Assembly (NCBI RefSeq): GCF_902497875.1
Contig: NZ_CABVHY010000027.1
Span: forward strand, 34,902-98,901
Direction: 5' to 3'
Length of the DNA: 64,000 bases
Source: Pseudomonas fluorescens
Lineage (GTDB): Bacteria; Pseudomonadota; Gammaproteobacteria; Pseudomonadales; Pseudomonadaceae
In this document: positions 58,688-64,000 of the stretch, in pieces
Layout: the number at the start of each line of letters is the position of its first letter
Position numbering within the stretch: the stretch's first letter is position 1
The notes under the pieces: generated by a model
What the model saw: the letters and a program-made list of their open reading frames with translations, nothing else
Told to the model about the DNA's origin: nothing
Database searches by the model: none
Position numbers and translations under genes: made by a program

Positions 58688-58699
58688 ATCGCATACGAT
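58688..58699. promoter_or_regulatory. OhrR half-site upstream of ohrR
   Basis: ATCGCATACGAT is identical to the first half of the ohr operator and is followed by GTATATTTC, a degenerate second arm. It lies 49 bases upstream of the ohrR start. Confidence 0.6.
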
Positions 58700-58747
58700 G
58701 TATATTTCACGCTTGCGAAACATCAGACTTTGGCCAAGAGGATGCAC

Positions 58748-59209
58748 ATGAAACCCACCGACAAGACGCTCCCCGCGGACCTGAAGCTCTCTGACTTCCT
58801 GTGTTTTGCGGTCTATTCCACGAACCTGGCCTTCGGCAAGGCCTACAAGCCGATACTCGAGCAGCTTGGGCTTACCTATACGCAATACATCACCATCGTT
58901 GCGCTATGGGAGGAAGACAATCAGACCGTCGGCAGCCTGGGCGAAAAGCTGTTCCTCGAATCAAACACGCTTACGCCGATCCTCAAGAAGCTGGAGGCTA
59001 TGGGTTATCTGCAGCGCCAGCGCGATCCCGAGGACGAGCGCCAGGTGCGGATCAGCCTGACGAAGAACGGTCGACGGCTGCGCGAAGGCCGCCCGGAAAT
59101 GGGCCTCTCCGACGCGACGGGCCTGACGCCGGACGAATTCACGCAAATGCAGAAGTCGGTCGCGAAGCTGCGCAACAATCTCATCCAGTCGGGTAAAGCC
59201 GGGGAATGA
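58748..59209 (+). CDS. ohrR: MarR family regulator, OhrR
   Basis: A 153-aa MarR-type repressor. The redox-sensing cysteine is Cys19 in LSDFLCFAVYSTNLAFGKAYKP, the position used by OhrR to detect organic hydroperoxides. The winged helix covers TYTQYITIVALWEEDNQTVGSLGEKLFLESNTLTPILKKLEAMGYLQRQRDPEDERQVRISLTKNG. A second cysteine as in two-Cys OhrRs was not seen, so this is probably a one-Cys type. The ATG follows AAGAGG. It represses the ohr gene upstream through the shared operator sequence. Confidence 0.92.
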   Translation: MKPTDKTLPADLKLSDFLCFAVYSTNLAFGKAYKPILEQLGLTYTQYITIVALWEEDNQTVGSLGEKLFLESNTLTPILKKLEAMGYLQRQRDPEDERQVRISLTKNGRRLREGRPEMGLSDATGLTPDEFTQMQKSVAKLRNNLIQSGKAGE

Positions 59210-59562
59210 GCGCTTGCCGGCCGCAATGACGCAATCCCCTTCGCGACGCAACGATCCTGCCAGGCGTGCATACGGGACGGCCTGCTTTTGTGGCGGGCGT
59301 CCGAACGCTTTGGCTCGAAAGTCGACTGTCATTTGTCACCACTCGTGGCCAACCGTTCAGAGCTGGATGAGGCCGACGAACCCTGGAATGCTCAAGTCAA
59401 ATTCCGAGTTTGGTTGCACTTCAAGTCAGCGTCGATTTGGCGCCAATTTTCCAGTTCCCGAAAGGGTTCGCCATAGCACGATTCAATTTCTGTTTACCGC
59501 TGCTTGATACTACTTTGACTCTATAACGCCATCAGAGCATTTCAGCCATGAGGGAACGAGTC
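59210..59562. other. 350-bp gene-free region
   Basis: No supported ORF or element; the plus-strand frames at 59214-59507 lack family resemblance and a ribosome-binding site. Confidence 0.4.
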
Positions 59563-59895
59563 ATGCGTGTAAGAGGGAGCGAATATTGGGCCTGGGCCGA
59601 TCACCAGCTACCCGAAAAATCTCATCAAGAGAGTCTGAGCGACGGTGTCGAAATGGATGTTCTGGCTCGGCTCTCACGTTCGGGCGCGACCCAACTCTTT
59701 ATCGGGGTATATGCACAAAGCGGGGCGATTGTCGCCGAGGAGTATTACCCGCTGATGCATGATGAAACGGTTACCAGCGCTCTGGCATGGGGTGCTCAAC
59801 GAGCTCGAGCGATAGCGACAGGCGCTCAGGCTCCGACCAGGTATTTTCTCAAACCCCCTACGGGAGGTGGCTTCATGGATAGCTCGCCGGGCTAA
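59563..59895 (+). CDS. Protein of unknown function (110 aa)
   Basis: Product begins MRVRGSEYWAWADHQLPEKS and ends PTRYFLKPPTGGGFMDSSPG. No signal peptide or membrane segment. Middle part (TQLFIGVYAQSGAIVAEEYYPLMHDETVTSALAWGAQRARAIA) looks like an alpha/beta fold. Two start choices, 59548 and 59563; GAGGGAAC precedes the second at 9 bases. The stop overlaps the end of the convergent MocR gene by four bases. No family claimed. Confidence 0.65.
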   Translation: MRVRGSEYWAWADHQLPEKSHQESLSDGVEMDVLARLSRSGATQLFIGVYAQSGAIVAEEYYPLMHDETVTSALAWGAQRARAIATGAQAPTRYFLKPPTGGGFMDSSPG

Positions 59896-61241
59896 TACGG
59901 GTATGAATCAACCACCCGCTTGACCTTTTCGAGCGCTTCCTGGAGCGCGGCTAGCGATACCGATCCTAGCGCCAGGCGGATCGCATGGGGGACATGGGCA
60001 GACGTCGCAAACGGTTCGGCAGTCGATACCGAAACCTGCTCGCGCATAAGCGCCGCCGCTACCTGGTCGGCTCGAACCTCTTCCCCCAAAGGTAGCCAGA
60101 CAAAATAGGAGGCGTGGTGGCTGATGCAGGGGAGTCCCGAGAGGGCTGCGTTGGCGATTGATTGACGAGCCCTGGCATCGCGACGCTTCTCTTCCTCCAG
60201 TCGGGTGACAGTGCCATCCTCAAGCCAGCCACAGGCGATAGCCGTCATGACGCTGGGTGTGTTCCAGGTGGTGGCCCTGATGATACGTTCAATCGCGCCC
60301 ACCCATTGAGTGGGCGCTGCCACACATCCAACGCGAATCCCGGTGGCAATACTTTTGGAAAATCCTGAGACGTACACGGTTGTTTCTGGCGCGAGTGTCG
60401 CCAATGGCGGGGATGGATCCTCTGCCAAAAAAGCATAGGCCGCATCCTCGATAATCAGCAGACCGTATTCACGGGCTATCGCTACCATCCTGAGTCGCCA
60501 TTGCAGGCTGGTCACCCATCCCAGCGGGTTGTGCAGTGTCGGCATCGTGTACACGGCACGTACTCGCCGGCTCTTGCACAGCAGTTCCAGAGCATCCAGG
60601 TCGGGCTCATGGCCTGCCGAAGGAATGGCTGCCAGTTCGAGGCGGTATGACTGCGCAAGCAGTTTGAATCCTGGATAGGTCAAAGCGTCGGTCGCCACCA
60701 CGTCACCGGGGCGAAGCAACGCCATGACAGTGGCCGCCAGCCCATGCTGTGCTCCACTCACGATTAACACTTGATCCTCGCACACGGCCAACCCGCGACA
60801 CTCGAGATGGCGCGCCACCATGGCCCGCTCATGCTTGCGCCCGGCATGCGGTTGATAGCGCAGCATGGCCTCCATGTCGCCGGAAATCGCCAGTTGGCGC
60901 AGTGCACCTCGGAGCAACTCGGCCTGGCCAGGCACAGAGGGGTAGTTAAAGTTGAGATCGAGGAGGCCTGAAGCAAGCGCATGCTGGTCGATGCCCAGCC
61001 CTAGAGGTAACGAGGTTTCCCGAACAAAGGTGCCTCGCCCGACTTCCCCGCTGACCAGCCCCATAGCCTCAAGCTCTGAATAAACTCGGGTAGCCGTCAC
61101 CAAGGCCAGCCCCTCCTTGGCCGCGAGTTCGCGGTGTGTCGGTAGCCGGGTGCCGGGCTGCAATCGCCCGGCCTGGATATCGGCAGCAAAGGCATCGACC
61201 AACACTTTGTAGCGGGAGCGAGCCATGGACAATGTATCCAT
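59892..61241 (-). CDS. MocR family (GntR + aminotransferase fold) regulator
   Basis: A 449-aa regulator. The N-terminal GntR winged helix is KVLVDAFAADIQAGRLQPGTRLPTHRELAAKEGLALVTATRVYSELEAMGLVSGEVGRGTFV (residues 9-70). A fold-type I aminotransferase domain follows: YQPHAGRKHERAMVARHLE, VSGAQHGLAATVMALLRPGD, YTMPTLHNPLGWV, EDAAYAF and VSGFSKSIATGIRVG, with the PLP lysine in the SGFSKS segment. MocR proteins sense PLP, amines or amino acids through that domain. It is divergent from the DJ-1/PfpI gene 137 bases away, its probable target. Confidence 0.93.
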   Translation of the reverse strand: MDTLSMARSRYKVLVDAFAADIQAGRLQPGTRLPTHRELAAKEGLALVTATRVYSELEAMGLVSGEVGRGTFVRETSLPLGLGIDQHALASGLLDLNFNYPSVPGQAELLRGALRQLAISGDMEAMLRYQPHAGRKHERAMVARHLECRGLAVCEDQVLIVSGAQHGLAATVMALLRPGDVVATDALTYPGFKLLAQSYRLELAAIPSAGHEPDLDALELLCKSRRVRAVYTMPTLHNPLGWVTSLQWRLRMVAIAREYGLLIIEDAAYAFLAEDPSPPLATLAPETTVYVSGFSKSIATGIRVGCVAAPTQWVGAIERIIRATTWNTPSVMTAIACGWLEDGTVTRLEEEKRRDARARQSIANAALSGLPCISHHASYFVWLPLGEEVRADQVAAALMREQVSVSTAEPFATSAHVPHAIRLALGSVSLAALQEALEKVKRVVDSYPY

Positions 61242-61378
61242 TACAATAATTTGATTGTACTGATTCTCAGCCCTAGCATCTTCCTGCGCAACTGATTCGC
61301 TTGGCCATCACGGCCATCGTCTTGAGCGGCGATAGCAGCAGTCATTTCTCAACCCGATTTGCACAGGAAGGCGTCGAC

Positions 61379-61984
61379 ATGCACATCGCTATTTTGACCT
61401 TCGAAGGCTACAACGAACTCGATTCTCTCATTGCACTGGGTGTACTGAATCGCATCAAGAAGCCGGGTTGGCGCGTGTCGATTGCCAGCCCCACTGCCCG
61501 TGTTCGTTCGATGAATGGGGTGGTCATCGAATCACAAGCAACGCTTCGAGAAGCGAGTGACGCCGATGCGGTCATTGTTGGCAGCGGTATGCAGACCCGT
61601 GAGGTGGTCGCTGACGCCGCCCTGATGGCGCAGTTGCAGTTTGATCCAGGGCGACAGCTGTTGGCTGCACAGTGCTCTGGCACGCTTGTATTGGCGAAGC
61701 TGGGCCTGCTTGAAGGTGTTCCCGCCTGTACCGATCTGACGACCAAACCCTGGGTTCAGGCAGCGGGTGTGGACGTGCTTAACCAGGCTTTTTTTGCGAA
61801 AGGCAATGTGGCCACCGCCGGAGGCTGTCTTGCCTCGCAATACCTTGCCGCGTGGATTATTGCCCGTCTGGAAGGTATCGAAGCAGCGGCAAGCGCGCTG
61901 CATTACGTCGCGCCGGTGGGGGAGAAAGAGGACTACGTGTTGCGTGGGATGCGGCATATCACGCCTTACCTGCACAACGAATAA
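61379..61984 (+). CDS. DJ-1/PfpI family protein
   Basis: A 201-aa DJ-1/PfpI superfamily protein. The opening MHIAILTFEGYNELDSLIAL and the nucleophile elbow AAQCSGTLVLAKLGLLEG (Cys near 99) are typical. The C-terminal part has the conserved ATAGGCLASQYLAAWIIARLEG helix with AAASALHYVAPVGEKEDY. The missing helical extensions place it with the plain ThiJ/PfpI type. The start at 61379 has CAGGAAGG upstream. It is divergent from the MocR regulator and likely acts with it; an isonitrile-hydratase- or deglycase-type activity is possible. Confidence 0.88.
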   Translation: MHIAILTFEGYNELDSLIALGVLNRIKKPGWRVSIASPTARVRSMNGVVIESQATLREASDADAVIVGSGMQTREVVADAALMAQLQFDPGRQLLAAQCSGTLVLAKLGLLEGVPACTDLTTKPWVQAAGVDVLNQAFFAKGNVATAGGCLASQYLAAWIIARLEGIEAAASALHYVAPVGEKEDYVLRGMRHITPYLHNE

Positions 61985-62181
61985 GTCTCTGGCAGGAAAA
62001 GCTGAACGCAGCGTCCGAGGAGAGTCAACGAAGCGCTGCCAAACGAGCCTGAGGTCTCACGCCCCGCACGCAAGCATTCATGGGCGATGGGACCTGCCCG
62101 GACAACAGCGCAATGCCACCTATACTACAAGCCACCTACCCCCCGGGGCCTGCACTGAACAATAAAAAGCAGAGGTGGAAC

Positions 62182-63945
62182 ATGGTCTGGCAGCAAATCT
62201 ACGACCCCTTCGGTAACTCGGTGCTATCGACCATCCTGGCGGCAGTGCCGGTGGTGGTGATGCTGGCAGCCCTGGCGTTTTTCCATATCAAGGCGCATCT
62301 GGCGGCGCTGCTGGCTCTTACGTCGGCCTTGCTGATCGCGATCTTCGCCTTCGGCATGCCCGCGAACATGGCGGGCTCAGCCGCGCTGTATGGCGCCGCC
62401 AACGGCCTGCTGCCGATTGGCTGGATCGTGCTCAACATCATCTTCCTGCATCGGCTTACCACCGAGAACGGCTCGTTCAAGGTGCTGCAAGACTCCCTGA
62501 CGCGCATCACCGACGATCGCCGTCTGCAATTGCTGCTGATTGCCTTCTGCTTCGGGGCTTTCTTCGAAGGGGCTGCCGGCTTCGGCACGCCCGTGGCGGT
62601 CACCGGGGCCATTTTGATCGGGTTGGGCTTCTCGCCCCTGGCCGCGTCCGGCCTGGCGTTGATCGCCAATACCGCGCCCGTGGCATTCGGCGCCCTGGGC
62701 ACGCCCATCATCACCCTGGCCAAGGTGACCGGGCTGGATGAAATGGAGCTGTCGATGATGGTCGGCCGGCAATTGCCGTTCTTCTCGGTGATCGTGCCGT
62801 TCTGGTTGATCTGGGCCTTCGCCGGCTGGCGCAAGATGCTGGAAATCTGGCCGGCGATCCTGGTCGCCGGGGTCAGCTTCGCCGTGCCGCAGTTCCTCGT
62901 GTCCAACTACCACGGGCCGATGCTGGTGGACGTGATCGCCGCGCTGATTTCCATGGCCAGCCTGACCGGTTTCCTCAGGGTCTGGAAGCCGGCCACCGTG
63001 CATACCTCCGCAGCCCTGTCCGGGCGGGTCGACAACTCCAAAATAGCTGAGGAGCATGACGAACAACCCGTGGCCAGCGCGACCTTTGCCAGCGATGTCA
63101 AACCCGCGGTCATGCGCGCCTGGATGCCGTGGATCATCCTCACGGTCTTCGTCTTCGCCTGGGGCACCCAGAGCTTCAAAAACATGTTCGATACCCGGCA
63201 GGCTGTAGATCCGCAAACCAGCTCGGCCAAGCTCGATCCCCAGGGCAAGCCGATGCGCGAAGCGAACCCGATCTTCGCCCCGACCCTGACCTTCACCACC
63301 ATTCACCAGCAGATCGAGAAGGTTCCGCCCGTGGTGCCCGCGGCCAAAACCGAGGAAGCGGTCTACAAGTTCAACTGGTTCACCAGCACCGGTAGCGGCA
63401 TCCTGCTGGCGGCGATCCTGGGTGGATTGCTGATGGGTTATTCCATCCCGCAACTGATCCACCAATACCTGCGAACGCTGTGGGTGGTGCGTTACTCGCT
63501 CATTACGATCGTGGCCATGCTCGCCCTCGGCTTTCTCACCCGCTACTCCGGCCTTGACGCCACCATGGGCCTGGCCTTCGCCGCCACCGGCATCTTCTAC
63601 CCCTTGTTCGGCACCCTCCTCGGCTGGCTCGGCGTGGCCTTGACCGGCTCGGACACGGCCTCCAACGTACTGTTCGGCGGCCTGCAACGGGTGACCGCCG
63701 AGCAACTGGGGATCAGCCCGGTATTGATGGCCGCCGCCAACAGTTCCGGCGGGGTCATGGGCAAGATGGTCGACGCCCAGTCGATCGTGGTGGCCTCCAC
63801 CGCCACCCGCTGGTACGGCCATGAAGGGGAAATCCTGCGTTATGTGTTTTTCCACTCCATCATCCTGGCCATTCTGGTCGGTGGGCTGGTGACGTTGCAG
63901 GCGTATGTGGTGCCCTTCAGCCATATGGTGGTGGGCGGGCCTTGA
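62182..63945 (+). CDS. L-lactate permease (LctP family)
   Basis: A 587-aa inner-membrane lactate/glycolate permease with 12-14 helices. The family features are MVWQQIYDPFGNSVLSTILAAVPVVVML at the N-terminus, FCFGAFFEGAAGFGTPVAVTGAILIGLGF in the first repeat, NTAPVAFGALGTPIITLAKVTGLD, and GWLGVALTGSDTASNVLFGGLQR near the C-terminus. A polar stretch of 90 residues around 300-395 is the usual central cytoplasmic/periplasmic loop. The start follows GAGGTGG. The next genes of a lldPDE-type operon, if present, lie outside the window. Confidence 0.93.
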   Translation: MVWQQIYDPFGNSVLSTILAAVPVVVMLAALAFFHIKAHLAALLALTSALLIAIFAFGMPANMAGSAALYGAANGLLPIGWIVLNIIFLHRLTTENGSFKVLQDSLTRITDDRRLQLLLIAFCFGAFFEGAAGFGTPVAVTGAILIGLGFSPLAASGLALIANTAPVAFGALGTPIITLAKVTGLDEMELSMMVGRQLPFFSVIVPFWLIWAFAGWRKMLEIWPAILVAGVSFAVPQFLVSNYHGPMLVDVIAALISMASLTGFLRVWKPATVHTSAALSGRVDNSKIAEEHDEQPVASATFASDVKPAVMRAWMPWIILTVFVFAWGTQSFKNMFDTRQAVDPQTSSAKLDPQGKPMREANPIFAPTLTFTTIHQQIEKVPPVVPAAKTEEAVYKFNWFTSTGSGILLAAILGGLLMGYSIPQLIHQYLRTLWVVRYSLITIVAMLALGFLTRYSGLDATMGLAFAATGIFYPLFGTLLGWLGVALTGSDTASNVLFGGLQRVTAEQLGISPVLMAAANSSGGVMGKMVDAQSIVVASTATRWYGHEGEILRYVFFHSIILAILVGGLVTLQAYVVPFSHMVVGGP

Positions 63946-63977
63946 TGACGCGACGTGGTTGATTTTCTCGGCCCAAG

Positions 63978-64000
63978 GACGGGGCTCTCGTAGCAGCTGC
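63978..64000. repeat. REP arm cut by the window end
   Basis: GGCTCTCGTAGCAGCTGC matches the start of the REP arm CGTAGCAGCTG found inside both 205-bp elements; the rest is beyond the window. Confidence 0.55.

Noticed and set aside
62377..63924. 515-aa minus-strand open frame
   Set aside because: Shadow of L-lactate permease; low-complexity Gly/Asp/His-rich translation with no family resemblance.

Overview
The window looks like chromosome of a fluorescens-group Pseudomonas or close relative. The reasons are the moderately high GC, several pseudomonad REP/REPIN palindromes (GAGCGAGCTTGCTC and GTAGGAGCTGGCGAAG types), and gene families typical of that genus: LysR, AraC and MocR regulators, NCS1 permeases, RidA, MHS-type MFS carriers, Ohr/OhrR and LctP. 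No rRNA, tRNA, CRISPR array, complete insertion sequence or prophage was seen.

0-14.3 kb: the start of an AMP-binding enzyme with a thermostable-hemolysin-family gene, cytochrome b561, several small conserved proteins, a DJ-1/PfpI protein, an RlmI-like methyltransferase, a cytosine-permease-like NCS1 carrier beside a lipoprotein amidohydrolase, a LuxR-type regulator divergent from a Tat-exported dienelactone hydrolase, a SleB-type cell-wall hydrolase, a CAP-domain protein, and a three-gene stress/envelope operon (DUF3618, holin-like and tail-anchored proteins).

14.8-31 kb: an overlapping three-gene unit (sialidase-like protein, membrane protein, LTA-synthase-like enzyme), DUF3303, a MATE pump, then a repeat-rich accessory stretch with a 205-bp palindromic element, a NERD-domain protein and a RES/Xre toxin-antitoxin pair with a clear operator. 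A SYLF protein, a DMT exporter with a LysR regulator, an RclC/RclR-like pair and an MHS-family MFS carrier follow.

31-47.5 kb: a patchwork. It holds an unknown lipoprotein with a DUF1036 partner, a frameshifted and truncated membrane-sensor pseudogene, BON, ChaC, NTF2-like and RidA genes, a 948-aa ACP/acyl-AMP-ligase/acyltransferase fusion divergent from a UMF1-type MFS carrier, a 32-aa membrane miniprotein, a TetR-MFS unit with palindromic operators, a PH-domain protein, an amidase, a GlxA-type regulator, and the 3' remnants of an MFS gene and of a proline racemase.

47.5-64 kb: a catabolic-looking block (flavin monooxygenase, RidA, DUF1028, M20 deacetylase, divergent LysR, NCS1 permease), an exported EF-hand protein carrying four EGKCG motifs, a cupin, an AraC-LysE pair, an ohr-ohrR pair separated by a second copy of the 205-bp element whose core is inverted, a MocR regulator divergent from a DJ-1 protein, and L-lactate permease. 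The strongest leads are the flipped-core element, the orphan EGKCG/EF-hand protein, the repeat-flanked NERD/toxin module, and the Aas/LplT-like fusion-plus-transporter arrangement.
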